From Granulicella sp. L46 (GTDB lineage Bacteria; Acidobacteriota; Terriglobia; Terriglobales; Acidobacteriaceae), in contig NZ_LMUT01000012.1 of the NCBI RefSeq assembly GCF_009765785.1, forward strand, positions 510,403-574,402: a stretch of 64,000 bases of DNA, written 5' to 3'. Below the pieces are notes generated by a model. The model saw nothing but the letters and a program-made list of their open reading frames with translations. It had not been told where the DNA came from and searched no databases. The position numbers and the translations under genes are program-made. Positions 45,534-55,597 of this stretch are shown one piece after another. Position 1 is the first letter of the stretch; each line of letters starts with the position of its first letter.

Positions 45534-45544
45534 GGGAAAATGTT

Positions 45545-45829
45545 ATGCCGATGTTGAATCCGTCGCATCCCGGTTCGGTTCTACGCGAGTACATGGGGGA
45601 TAAGATCACGGTCAGTGCGCTGGCGAAGCACCTGGGCGTTACCCGTGAGCATCTGTCGACCATTTTGAATGAGCGTGCAGGGATTTCTCCGCTGATGTCG
45701 TTGAAGCTGGATGAGGCGTTTGGAACGAGCGAGGGGCTTTGGTACAAGCTGCAGGCGAATTATGATCTGGCGCAGGCGAGGCGGGTGAAACGGGCAAAGG
45801 TGCGGCGGCTGTTTGATAAGGCGGCGTAA
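45545..45829 (+). CDS. higA: HigA-type antitoxin
   Basis: A 94-residue HTH_3/XRE-type antitoxin starting with the hallmark LNPSHPGSVLREYM. The helix-turn-helix is TVSALAKHLGVTREHLSTIL, followed by SLKLDEAFGTSEGLWYKLQ. It should neutralise HigB and repress the promoter. The final RRVKRAKVRRLFDK is basic. Confidence 0.93.
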   Translation: MPMLNPSHPGSVLREYMGDKITVSALAKHLGVTREHLSTILNERAGISPLMSLKLDEAFGTSEGLWYKLQANYDLAQARRVKRAKVRRLFDKAA

Positions 45830-45839
45830 AGTTCGGTCC

Positions 45840-45917
45840 GTAAGCAAGTCAGTGTGTTGATCCAGAACGCAGAGGATGAGGCGATGGGCGCCCGATCCTC
45901 TGCGGTGGGTTGCTTAC
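45840..45917. terminator. Nested hairpin between convergent higA and M56 genes
   Basis: GTAAGCAA (45840-45847) pairs with TTGCTTAC (45910-45917), and inside it CGCAGAGGAT (45868-45877) pairs with ATCCTCTGCG (45895-45904). The nested structure lies where two genes converge; the right arm includes the M56 stop codon. It lacks a T-run, so the role as terminator is inferred. Confidence 0.5.
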
Positions 45918-47635
45918 TTGGCTAGGGCGAAGGTTACGGTGATTGTAGTTTCTACGGCGGTGGGATCTCCGTTGAGTAGATAGGGCTTGTAGGTCCATTG
46001 CTTGACGGCTTCCCAGGCGGCCTTGGTGAGTTCGGGTGGGCCCGAGACTAGCTTGAGGCTAGAGATCTGTCCGTCCTTGCCGATGACTGCGTCGAGCTTG
46101 ACGGTGCCTTGAATGCCGGCAGCCTTGGCGTCTGGGGGATAGACGGGATTCACAAATTTGTCACGACTGCCGGCCATGTCGCTGGAGACGATCTGGACCT
46201 CGGTTACAGCGTTGGTCTGGGTATCTGTCTGGGTGGTCGTCTGGGTGGTTTGGACTACTGCAGGCGTGAGGACTTTGACAATGGTGTTGGGGCTGGAGGC
46301 GTCGTCGATGTCGATCTTGAAGAAAGACTTGGGTTGTCCGTTCGCCGGATGCGGAACGCCGATGACCACGGCGGACGGGCCGACGCCGGCTGGAGCGGTC
46401 GCGATGTCGACGTTGGATGGAGCGGCGCCGATTTGGTCTGGGACGATCTTGACGTTGGATGGCCCGGCGCCTATTTGGTCGGGGATAATTTTGACGTTCG
46501 ATGGCCCGACGTCACTTGGGGCGGGGCCTATGTTGACGGTGGACGGAGCTGCCGTAGTCTGCGTTTGAGGCGCGGCTACTTGCTGGCGGAAGGCGAGGGC
46601 AGAGGTGCAGGCGCCGGCGATGAGCACGAGGCTGAGGGCGGTAGGGAGGATGCGGGCTGCACCTCGCAGTTCGGCGGAATGGTGGGTCAGGTTCATAACT
46701 CTCCTCTCGAAATTCTTGAAGGGGTGGGCATCGAAGATTCCGATGGCGTGCGGTGTGGGAGCGGCGTGGGGTTCGCGAGAGAACTGGGTCGCGAGACGTA
46801 GTAACGAGCGGGCGTAGCGCTGGCGACCGGCGACCGCGTTGGCGGCCATGGCGTCGCAGACGAGCTCGCGTGTTTCTGCCATGCGGCTGCGTGTGAGCCA
46901 GGCGAAGGGATGAAAGGCGATGGGGAGGGAGAGAAGTTGGTAGAGGAGGTTCTTGGCAAAGTCGCGCCGGCGCATGTGGGCGAATTCGTGGGCGAGGGCC
47001 GCGTCTAGATCTTCGCTGAGGAGGGCGGTGTCGAGGTGTGCGGGGAGAAGGAGGGTGGGGCGGCGGATGCCGAGGGTGATGGGGCTGGCGATCTCGGTTG
47101 ACGTGGCGATGAGTGCGTGAGGGACGGCGAAGAGTTGAGCGTAGCGGTGGTAGCTTTGGCGGGCGTGGCCGGTGAGGTCTAAAGGCTGGGCACGGCGGCG
47201 GAGCGCGGCTGTCTGGCGGAGGCCGATGGCGAGGCGAATGGCGAAGAAGGTGATTGCGGCGAGGTAGAGGATTGCGGCGGTGGCTAGCAGCATGGGCGGG
47301 ACATGGAAACTGGCGGCGGCGTGTGGCGTGCCCATCGTGATGGTGATGTGCGCGGTCTGCGGGAGGCTGCTGCGGCGGAAGGTTAGCCAGTGGAGGATCG
47401 CCTGGAGGATTTGGCTGGGGCGCGCGGAGCAGGCGGGGAGAAGGACTTCGGCGAAGAGGGCGGTGGTCCAGAGAGTGTGGTGGAAGGCGGGACCTGCAGG
47501 CCGGGAGACTCGGGCGGCCGTCCATATGGCGAGACGGGCGGCGGCGAAGACCAGGGGGACTTGCCAGAGGGCGTTCAGGGCGTAGGTGAGGAGCCACGCT
47601 TGCAAAGAGTCGAGGGAGGGTGGGAGTAGATGCAT
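45914..47635 (-). CDS. M56 (BlaR1-type) peptidase with TonB C-terminal domain
   Basis: A 573-residue membrane protein: three or four membrane helices around an M56 zinc-peptidase domain (ALAHEFAHMRRRDF zinc-binding HExxH around 215, ETRELVCDAMA with the third ligand Glu), then a linker with a 14-residue repeat (GPSNVKIIPDQIGA, GPSNVKIVPDQIGA, APSNVDIATAPAGV) and a C-terminal TonB-like domain (NPVYPPDAKAAGIQGTVKLD). There is no penicillin-binding sensor domain, unlike BlaR1. blaI precedes it with a 1-bp gap, so the pair acts as an antirepressor/repressor system. Confidence 0.9.
   Translation of the reverse strand: MHLLPPSLDSLQAWLLTYALNALWQVPLVFAAARLAIWTAARVSRPAGPAFHHTLWTTALFAEVLLPACSARPSQILQAILHWLTFRRSSLPQTAHITITMGTPHAAASFHVPPMLLATAAILYLAAITFFAIRLAIGLRQTAALRRRAQPLDLTGHARQSYHRYAQLFAVPHALIATSTEIASPITLGIRRPTLLLPAHLDTALLSEDLDAALAHEFAHMRRRDFAKNLLYQLLSLPIAFHPFAWLTRSRMAETRELVCDAMAANAVAGRQRYARSLLRLATQFSREPHAAPTPHAIGIFDAHPFKNFERRVMNLTHHSAELRGAARILPTALSLVLIAGACTSALAFRQQVAAPQTQTTAAPSTVNIGPAPSDVGPSNVKIIPDQIGAGPSNVKIVPDQIGAAPSNVDIATAPAGVGPSAVVIGVPHPANGQPKSFFKIDIDDASSPNTIVKVLTPAVVQTTQTTTQTDTQTNAVTEVQIVSSDMAGSRDKFVNPVYPPDAKAAGIQGTVKLDAVIGKDGQISSLKLVSGPPELTKAAWEAVKQWTYKPYLLNGDPTAVETTITVTFALAK
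46395..46530 (-). repeat. 42-bp in-frame tandem repeat
   Basis: About three degenerate copies of a 42-bp unit encode GPSNVKI(I/V)PDQIGA in the periplasmic linker of the M56 protein. Boundaries are approximate. Confidence 0.7.
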
Positions 47636-47636
47636 G

Positions 47637-48011
47637 TTAGCGCTCCTCTTCTTCGAGGCGGCGGGTTAGTTCGGCGATTTTTTTGGCGTCGATCTGGCGG
47701 CTCTTGATGAGGCTCATCACTAGCTCTTCGCTGGAGCCACCGAACATTCGGTCGACTAGATCGCGGACGGCGTGGGTGGAGGCTTTGGCCTCGGTTACGG
47801 TAGCGGTGTAGGCGAAGGCGCGGCCGTGGAGTTCGCGCTTAAGTTTGCCCTTGCGATGGAGGATGTTGAGCATGGTCTGGACGGTGGTGTAGGCGAGGTC
47901 CTGGGGGAGGGACTGCTGGACGGCGGTGACGGTGCTGGCGCCTTGTTTCCAGATGACCTGCATGATTTGGAGCTCGAGTTTGGTGAGGGTGGGCTTTTCG
48001 GATTTGGCCAT
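47637..48011 (-). CDS. blaI: BlaI/MecI-family repressor
   Basis: A 124-residue winged-helix repressor (PTLTKLELQIMQVIWKQGAS, LAYTTVQTMLNILHRKGKL, then C-terminal dimer helix FGGSSEELVMSLIKSRQID). BlaI proteins are inactivated by their partner M56 protease; the M56 gene starts 1 bp after its stop. Targets beyond its own operon are unknown. It stands divergent from an ECF sigma gene 209 bp away. Confidence 0.93.
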   Translation of the reverse strand: MAKSEKPTLTKLELQIMQVIWKQGASTVTAVQQSLPQDLAYTTVQTMLNILHRKGKLKRELHGRAFAYTATVTEAKASTHAVRDLVDRMFGGSSEELVMSLIKSRQIDAKKIAELTRRLEEEER

Positions 48012-48054
48012 GGGCGTCTCCTAGATGATTAGGACATTAGGGCAGGAGCGGCAA

Positions 48055-48065
48055 AGTTGTCAACT
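48055..48065. promoter_or_regulatory. Possible BlaI operator
   Basis: AGTTG-T-CAACT, a perfect 5-bp dyad, 44-54 bp before blaI. BlaI operators vary between phyla and this one is only a candidate. Confidence 0.3.
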
Positions 48066-48139
48066 AAATTCTTAGGAGATGGGAAAGTGTGTGCTCGGGA
48101 TTATGTGAGGGGAGGGTGAATTTCGAAAAAGTTTGCTGG

Positions 48140-48165
48140 GGAACACAATATTCATCGCGCTCGTA
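48140..48165 (+). promoter_or_regulatory. Possible ECF-type promoter of the sigma gene
   Basis: GGAAC (48140-48144) and TCGTA (48161-48165) with a 16-bp spacer resemble the -35/-10 of ECF sigma promoters. It lies about 56 bp before the ECF gene, allowing autoregulation. Confidence 0.4.
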
Positions 48166-48220
48166 CGTTAACGAAGGTAGAGAGTTATGAAGAGCGCAAA
48201 GGGCGATTAGAAAGAAGACG

Positions 48221-48787
48221 ATGCCGAGCCCGGATTTGACGATCAGCGAGCAGGACAGGTTTATCGCGGAAGCGTTTGAGCGCGATGAGTCGCGGCTGCG
48301 CGGGTTCATTCGGAAGCGGGTTTTGGATACTGCGGACGCCGAGGATGTGCTGCAGGATGTGTTTTATGAGCTGATCCAGGCGTATCGGATGATGAAGCCG
48401 GCGGAGCAGACGACGGCGTGGTTGTTTCGCGTGGCGCGGAATCGGATTGTCGATTTGTTTCGGCGGAAGAAGGCGGTTTCGTTGAACGAGACTGTCGGCG
48501 TGGAGGACGACGCTCCGATGCTGGAGGATTTGCTGCCGTCGCCCGATGCGGGGCCGGAGGCGATTTATGCGCGGAATGTGCTACTGGATGCGATCGACGA
48601 AGCGCTGGAAGAGATGCCGGAGAATCAGCGCGAGGTGTTTGTGGCGCATGAGTTGATGGGGCGGAGCTTCAAGGAGCTGTCGGACGAGACGGGCGTGAGC
48701 GTGAATACGCTGTTGTCGCGGAAGAGGTATGCGGTGCTGTTTCTGAGGGAGCGGTTGCAGGAGCTGGATCGGGATTTTGCGAAGTGA
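48221..48787 (+). CDS. ECF-type RNA polymerase sigma factor
   Basis: A 188-residue sigma-70 family protein with region 2 (RLRGFIRKRVLDTADAEDVL, QDVFYELIQAYR) and region 4 (MPENQREVFVAHELMGRSF, SVNTLLSRKRYAVLFLRERL), lacking regions 1 and 3. It is the first gene of a run with small membrane proteins. No classical anti-sigma gene with a zinc motif follows, so the small membrane proteins may control it. A GGAAC-type promoter upstream suggests self-activation. Confidence 0.92.
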   Translation: MPSPDLTISEQDRFIAEAFERDESRLRGFIRKRVLDTADAEDVLQDVFYELIQAYRMMKPAEQTTAWLFRVARNRIVDLFRRKKAVSLNETVGVEDDAPMLEDLLPSPDAGPEAIYARNVLLDAIDEALEEMPENQREVFVAHELMGRSFKELSDETGVSVNTLLSRKRYAVLFLRERLQELDRDFAK

Positions 48788-48828
48788 ACGATTTTGGGAA
48801 GTAAGGGATTTTGGGAAGCGAGGATGAA

Positions 48829-49221
48829 ATGAGAGGTTTTCGAATGTTGAAGGTGTTGAAGATCATCGTGCTGGTGGCGGTGGCGCTGACGGTGTTCGGA
48901 TTTGTGACGGAGCATCTGTGGAACTGGCTGATGCCGGCGATCTTTGGGTTGAAGACGATTTCGTTTGCGCAAGGGCTTGGGCTTGTGGTGCTGAGCAAGA
49001 TACTGCTGGGCGGATTTCACAAGCACGCTGGAGGCGGGCCGCGGGGATGGAAGCGCGGAATGGAAGATCGCTGGGCGCGTATGAGTCCTGAAGAGCGCGA
49101 GCGGTTTCGGGCAGGAATGAAGGGGCGGCGCGACTGCGGTTGGGGTCCTGGCGGCGGCCCGTGGGGAGCGCGGGGAGATGTCCCGAGCGCAGAGACGGGG
49201 CGCGGAGAAGGTTCTATTTAG
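48829..49221 (+). CDS. Small two-span membrane protein, sigma operon
   Basis: A 130-residue protein with two membrane segments (VLKIIVLVAVALTVFGFVTE and FAQGLGLVVLSKILLGG) and a basic, Gly/Arg-rich tail (MEDRWARMSPEERERFRAGM, then CGWGPGGGPWGARGD). GAGGAT precedes ATG 48829. It lies 41 bp after the sigma gene. The tail is cytoplasmic or periplasmic depending on topology; a regulatory link to the sigma factor is a guess from position. Confidence 0.72.
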   Translation: MRGFRMLKVLKIIVLVAVALTVFGFVTEHLWNWLMPAIFGLKTISFAQGLGLVVLSKILLGGFHKHAGGGPRGWKRGMEDRWARMSPEERERFRAGMKGRRDCGWGPGGGPWGARGDVPSAETGRGEGSI

Positions 49222-49237
49222 AGGGGGAACAGAGAGG

Positions 49238-49600
49238 ATGATGACGATGACGATGCGAGTAAAGTTTGCCGGCACTTCTGCCGATGACGGATTCACCGAT
49301 ATTTTTTGGAAACCATTAAACCTGAAGGCTCAGGGCAGCGTACTAGAAGACAGGGCACAGGCACATCAAGAACCACGCGACCGGGAAGTCGGGGCGTTAG
49401 ACATTTGGGCTCAAGGCTTGCGGGCGGAGGAATTGCCTGCGACGGAATTGCGGGTTGCGGCATCTGCTAATGCAGGGCGGACGTTGGAGGGTTTAGTGGA
49501 GCAGGATGCGCTTTCGGAGATGTTGGAGGAGATGTCGCTGAGTACGTTGTTGTTCTACGTGCTGGCAGGAGAAGGGACGGGCAGGGATGAATCTTCATGA
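49238..49600 (+). CDS. Hypothetical protein, sigma operon
   Basis: A 120-residue frame with AGAGG before ATG 49238, 16 bp after the previous gene. It is acidic (TLEGLVEQDALSEMLEEMSL) with a short hydrophobic end (STLLFYVLAG). No family is recognised. It overlaps the next small frame by 14 bp. Confidence 0.5.
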   Translation: MMTMTMRVKFAGTSADDGFTDIFWKPLNLKAQGSVLEDRAQAHQEPRDREVGALDIWAQGLRAEELPATELRVAASANAGRTLEGLVEQDALSEMLEEMSLSTLLFYVLAGEGTGRDESS

Positions 49601-49682
49601 TCCAATTCGGATGAATCCCCAGGGCGACTGGCGGCTTTGGGTGGTGATGTCAGTGATCGGGCTGGCGTATTTGTTGACGTAG
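49587..49682 (+). CDS. Very small membrane protein (31 residues)
   Basis: MNLHDPIRMN then PQGDWRLWVVMSVIGLAYLLT: a 31-residue product with a single membrane segment (LWVVMSVIGLAYLLT). AGGG ends 1-2 bases before the ATG and GGAGAAGGG lies further upstream. It overlaps the end of the preceding gene by 14 bp, so it is probably translationally coupled. Too short for family assignment. Confidence 0.42.
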   Translation: MNLHDPIRMNPQGDWRLWVVMSVIGLAYLLT

Positions 49683-49959
49683 TTTGTTGGGGTGGGCGGC
49701 GGCGGGCCGAGTGGTCGGAATGAGTCGCGCTGGGGTGGCGCGAGCGTCGGGGTGGGTGGACTTGAACGGCGTGGGCCGTGTGGGACTGAAAGATTCGGAC
49801 AAACGTTGAATCAAAAATGTGCGGTGGTACGTCTACCGAGTGTTGCCTGTGCTTGCCGAAGCTGCCTGTAAAGACTATTGTTGCGGCGAGGGAGGACTGG
49901 CACCGGGTTTGGTAAAGGGCCCTGTCTTCCTGACGAAACGCATGCCTGCGGAGGCTGCT

Positions 49960-51852
49960 ATGAGCGTAAAACGCTGCTTGTCCCTGTCCTTATTGATCCT
50001 TGTGGCTTTGGGCTGCGGAGCTGTCTCCGCGCAAACAGTGGTGGCGCCGGGTGCGACCGCGGCGGCGGTACCGGCTTCGCTGCACCCGGGAGAGGTGTAT
50101 CCGCAGATCGTGCGGTTCAGCCTGGTGCAGGGCGATGTGCGGGTGGCGGTGGGCAAGGTGAAGGGGCAGCCAGACTTGGCGCCGTGGGTGCAGGCGGTGG
50201 TGAATATGCCGCTGGAGTCGGGATTCAGCGTGGTGACGGGGAAGGGTCGCGCGGAGATTGAGTTTGAGGACGCGTCGACGATGTACCTGGGGGAGAACTC
50301 GGCACTCGCGTTCGACACGCTGACGACCAAGAATGGGGTTCCGAGCACAGATATGGTGCTGATGACGGGCGTGGCTTCGATGCATCTGCGGCCGACGGTG
50401 CCAGGCGAGCGCTACGACGTGAGGACGCCAACGGATGCGTTCCACGTGCCGTATGGCAGCCATTCGAACGTCCGGGTGAATAGCTACATGGACGCGATGA
50501 CGGTGACGCCGCAGGCTCCGACCGAGATCCACCTGGGGGATGTAAATTCGTCGGCCGGACTGATCGGGAAGACATTCGCGTACAGCAATGGGGTATTCGT
50601 TCCTACGCCGCCGAGCCCGACGAGCGACTTCGCCGCATGGGACAAGTGGGTGGCGGCACGCATTGCGGCGCGCAACAAGGCAATGTATGCAGTGATGAAG
50701 GAGTCTGGACTGAAGGAGCCGCTGCCGGGCATGGCGGACATGAACGCGCGGGGAAGCTTCTTCGAATGCCAGCCGTATGGAACTTGCTGGGAGCCGACGA
50801 ATGGCTGGGCTAAGGCGCCTGCGGTGAAGATGAGGACCGACGGACCGCCGCAGGGAGAGGGCGCTCAACCAGCGGAAGCGACTTCGCAGGCGCAGGCGAC
50901 GACTCAGGATGCTGCTCAAAACGCCAGGCTGGCTCAGCAGGCACAAGGGGATGAGCAGCGGGCCGAGGCGCAGTTGGGAGGGGGCGTGGCTCCGGCGATC
51001 TGGGTGGAGGATGAGGACGCGTTTCCGTGCTCGCCGTATTCGATTGCGAACTGGATGACGCTGGATCCGATGACAGGCGCGCGCGTGGTGCTAGCGAGCG
51101 AAGTGGTGTTGGGCGGTTATGACGACGACTTTGGGTTTGACTGGGCGGTGTGCCACGCGGGGAGCTGGATCTATTGGAATCATCGGTATGCATGGGTGGC
51201 GGGGGACCATCGTCACCACCACTGCCCGGTGCATTGGGTGAAGGCGGGAGGCAAGCTGGGATATGTGCCGATTCATCCGCACGATGGCAAGGGCAAAGAG
51301 CCGGAGAATTTGAAGAATGGAATCTTTGTGCATACGGATCGGAAGGGCGGAGGGCTGCAACGTGTGGCCTATGATCCGGGTGCGCACGTGAAGGTGCTGG
51401 CAGAGACGCCTAAGGAGTTTCGCAGCCCCGCGCTGCCGACGGTACGGGCTGCAACGGCACCGTCGCTGGAGGCACGAAGCCTACGGGAAGGGCCGTCGGG
51501 GAGCAAGGCGATCGCGGCGACGAGCTTGATTGCGTTCGACAGCCGGGCGAAGGGATTTACGGTGACTTCGCAGGTGAATGAAGGCGGCCGGAGCCATACG
51601 GAAGTGAGTCACTTCGGCGGAGGGACGAGCGGAGGCGGTGGCCATGGGTTTAGTGGCGGCGGAGGCGGCGGGGGCGGCCGCGGATTCGGCGGTGGTGGCG
51701 GCGGATCATCGCATGGGTCCGGCGGTGGCGGATCGTCAGGCGGAGGAGGATCGCATAGCGGTGGAGGATCGTCGGGCGGAGGATCGTCGGGCGGTGGTGG
51801 ATCGTCGGCTGGCGGGTCTGCGGGCGGCGGTGGTGGTTCACACGGACACTAA
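49960..51852 (+). CDS. FecR-domain secreted protein with Gly/Ser-rich tail
   Basis: The 630-residue protein has a signal peptide (LSLSLLILVALGCGAVSA) and a FecR-like domain (about 40-160: GDVRVAVGKVKG ... GKGRAEIEFEDASTMYLG, YDVRTPTDAFHV). A second conserved region (about 330-460) has WVEDEDAFPCSPYSIANWM, AGSWIYWNHRYAWVAGDHR and HPVHWVKAG-like CPVHWVKAGGKLGYV. The last ~80 residues are almost only Gly, Ser and His. ATG 49960 has GGAGG upstream; the frame is open from 49819. FecR proteins normally pass a signal to an ECF sigma factor, and such a factor lies 1.2 kb upstream. Confidence 0.85.
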   Translation: MSVKRCLSLSLLILVALGCGAVSAQTVVAPGATAAAVPASLHPGEVYPQIVRFSLVQGDVRVAVGKVKGQPDLAPWVQAVVNMPLESGFSVVTGKGRAEIEFEDASTMYLGENSALAFDTLTTKNGVPSTDMVLMTGVASMHLRPTVPGERYDVRTPTDAFHVPYGSHSNVRVNSYMDAMTVTPQAPTEIHLGDVNSSAGLIGKTFAYSNGVFVPTPPSPTSDFAAWDKWVAARIAARNKAMYAVMKESGLKEPLPGMADMNARGSFFECQPYGTCWEPTNGWAKAPAVKMRTDGPPQGEGAQPAEATSQAQATTQDAAQNARLAQQAQGDEQRAEAQLGGGVAPAIWVEDEDAFPCSPYSIANWMTLDPMTGARVVLASEVVLGGYDDDFGFDWAVCHAGSWIYWNHRYAWVAGDHRHHHCPVHWVKAGGKLGYVPIHPHDGKGKEPENLKNGIFVHTDRKGGGLQRVAYDPGAHVKVLAETPKEFRSPALPTVRAATAPSLEARSLREGPSGSKAIAATSLIAFDSRAKGFTVTSQVNEGGRSHTEVSHFGGGTSGGGGHGFSGGGGGGGGRGFGGGGGGSSHGSGGGGSSGGGGSHSGGGSSGGGSSGGGGSSAGGSAGGGGGSHGH

Positions 51853-51932
51853 GGCGGTGTGGGCTCATCGGGTGGACGAGACGCGGTGCCTGGAGCACAT
51901 CAAGAGCGTCGATCGACGAGGGCATACCCTCG

Positions 51933-51987
51933 GGGCTAAAGCCCGTGTCGTTCCAATGGGTAAGAAACCCAAGGCTGAAGCCTTGGG
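51933..51987. repeat. Pair of hairpin repeats, acidobacterial REP type
   Basis: GGGC-TAAA-GCCC (51934-51944 region) and CCCAAGGC-TGAA-GCCTTGGG (51968-51987) are two adjacent hairpins in the gap between convergent genes. Short paired hairpins of this GGGGCTAAAGCCCC type are widespread in Acidobacteria genomes. Confidence 0.6.
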
Positions 51988-52002
51988 GTACCTGGCTTAG
52001 GG

Positions 52003-52048
52003 TTTGCCCTCGGGTTAGGCTTTGCCCTCGGGTTAGGCTTTGCCCTCG
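52003..52048. repeat. 18-bp tandem repeat at a gene end
   Basis: TTTGCCCTCGGGTTAGGC occurs at 52003-52020 and 52021-52038, and its first ten bases again at 52039-52048. On the minus strand each copy ends with an in-frame stop TAA, so the repeat is a duplication of the last codons of the hydrolase gene. Confidence 0.85.
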
Positions 52049-53451
52049 ACGAGGAGTTGCTCGATCTTGCCGTCGGGTTCGAGGTAGACGGTGAAGATGA
52101 GCGTGGTGCCGCCCGAGAAGGCTACGCGGTAGGAGCTGAAGGTCATGCCGCCGCGGAGGCGGGCGTGGCCGACGGTGACCGAGGTGACGGTGCCGAGGGG
52201 GGCGAGGCTGGACTGATAGTCGGCTAGCGCGGTGGCGTCGAAGTAGTCGTTGCAATTGCCGGTGAAGAGGGAGCGGTCGATGCTGCCCTTCTGTAGGCCG
52301 GCGACGATGGTCGGAAGGTGGGGCGCGAAGGCCTCGGCGGTAGTGGTGGCGGGGTCGACGGCAGTGGTGGCCGCGGGCGCGGTGGCGGGGAGCAATAGCG
52401 GCGCAATCTGCTTGGTGATGTCGGCGGCGGCGGCTGAGGCTTCCTGGTTGGTGAGGACAGCGATGACGATGTGGTCGTCTGGGAAGAGGATGTTTTCGGC
52501 GACGAAGCCACCGACTTCGCCGGAGTGCTCGATGGCTTTGTGGCCTTTGTAATCGAAGATCTGCACGCCGAGGCCGTACCCGGAGTCCTTGCCGTTGGTG
52601 AGGATGTAGGGGGTCTCCATCTGCTTGTAACTGGCCGGGGTGAGGAGGGTCTGGTTGATGATGGTGAGGTCCCACTTAAGGAGCTGACCGACGGGCATGG
52701 CGAGGTCGCCGTCGCCGAAGTACCAGCCGGGAGCTTCGAGGGCGGCGGGGCGGATGGGCGCGAGGGCGTTGCGCATGTAGCCCGTGACCTGGAGTTTTGA
52801 TTGGTCAACGTTGAGGTTTAAAACATCTTCAAGATGCGCGGGTTTGAGGACGTTGTCGCGTAGGAATTTTGCGAATGGCTCGCCGGAGACTTTCTCGACG
52901 ATGAGGGCGGCGAGGACGAAGTTGGTGTTGGAGTACTGCCATTGGGTGCCGGGGTCGAAGTCGAGGGGCTTGCCGGCGAACTCATGCACGACGGCCAGGG
53001 GATCACCGGCGACTTTCCAGGCAGGGATGGTGTAATCCTGCGGCGCGTAGTCCTGATAGCCGGAGGTGTGGGTGAGGAGATTGATGATTTTTACATCCTT
53101 CGCGCGGGTGAGCTCGGGGAAGAATTTGCTGACGGGGTCTTGCAAGGAGAGCTTGCCCTGCTGCTGCAGGATTAGGATGGCGGTGGCCGTGAATTGCTTG
53201 GAGATGGAGCCGATGGGATAGGCCATGGCGGCGTCGGCGGGGAGGGGCGGGGTGACGCGGGCGAGGCCGAAGGCGTGGGTGTAGACGATGTGGTTGTCTT
53301 GAACGATGCCGATGGAGGCCGAGGGAACACCGCTGTCGGCGAGGATTTTTTGCGCGAGGGTGGCGACCTTGGCGGCGGTGTCGGGCGGTAACTGCTGGGC
53401 GGATGCGACGGTGGTGGCGGCGAGGAGTGTGGTGGCAAAGAACAGGCGCAT
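52033..53451 (-). CDS. Secreted serine hydrolase, class C beta-lactamase-like
   Basis: A 472-residue exported protein (signal peptide FATTLLAATTVASA) with the serine beta-lactamase/PBP-like catalytic motifs: SISK (SxxK) in YPIGSISKQFTA, YSN in QWQYSNTNFVL, and HSGEVGG as the third motif. The catalytic domain spans about 25-350; the C-terminal 100 residues form an extra beta-domain. Class C-like proteins of this type in Acidobacteria are usually esterases or D-Ala-directed peptidases; beta-lactam hydrolysis is not implied. The 3' end is tandemly duplicated. Confidence 0.87.
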   Translation of the reverse strand: MRLFFATTLLAATTVASAQQLPPDTAAKVATLAQKILADSGVPSASIGIVQDNHIVYTHAFGLARVTPPLPADAAMAYPIGSISKQFTATAILILQQQGKLSLQDPVSKFFPELTRAKDVKIINLLTHTSGYQDYAPQDYTIPAWKVAGDPLAVVHEFAGKPLDFDPGTQWQYSNTNFVLAALIVEKVSGEPFAKFLRDNVLKPAHLEDVLNLNVDQSKLQVTGYMRNALAPIRPAALEAPGWYFGDGDLAMPVGQLLKWDLTIINQTLLTPASYKQMETPYILTNGKDSGYGLGVQIFDYKGHKAIEHSGEVGGFVAENILFPDDHIVIAVLTNQEASAAAADITKQIAPLLLPATAPAATTAVDPATTTAEAFAPHLPTIVAGLQKGSIDRSLFTGNCNDYFDATALADYQSSLAPLGTVTSVTVGHARLRGGMTFSSYRVAFSGGTTLIFTVYLEPDGKIEQLLVEGKA

Positions 53452-53485
53452 GATTGGGGAAGGATAGCATCTGCGCTGACGAACG

Positions 53486-53537
53486 GGCGCTCGCTGCGCG
53501 AGCGAGAAGCAGGTTCCTCGCGGCGCTCGGAATGTCA
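53486..53537. repeat. Hairpin plus REP-like fragment
   Basis: CGCTCGC-TGC-GCGAGCG (53488-53504) followed by GCAGGTTCCTCG...CTCGGAATGTCA (53510-53537), a diverged copy of the element within rnr. Confidence 0.45.
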
Positions 53538-53549
53538 GCCAGAAAAGAC

Positions 53550-53587
53550 AAACACAAAGGCCGCCCGGGTGGGCGGCCTTTGTGTTT
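53550..53587 (-). terminator. Strong terminator of rpsA
   Basis: A perfect 17-bp stem (53550-53566 with 53571-53587, loop GGGT) with A/T-rich outer parts, directly after the rpsA stop codon on the minus strand. Confidence 0.85.
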
Positions 53588-53602
53588 GAGGCGGGACGGC
53601 GA

Positions 53603-55597
<1,995 letters not shown>

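Noticed and set aside
51933-51987. Adjacent hairpins read as a CRISPR fragment
   Set aside because: The two hairpins differ in sequence and there are no regular spacers or cas genes.
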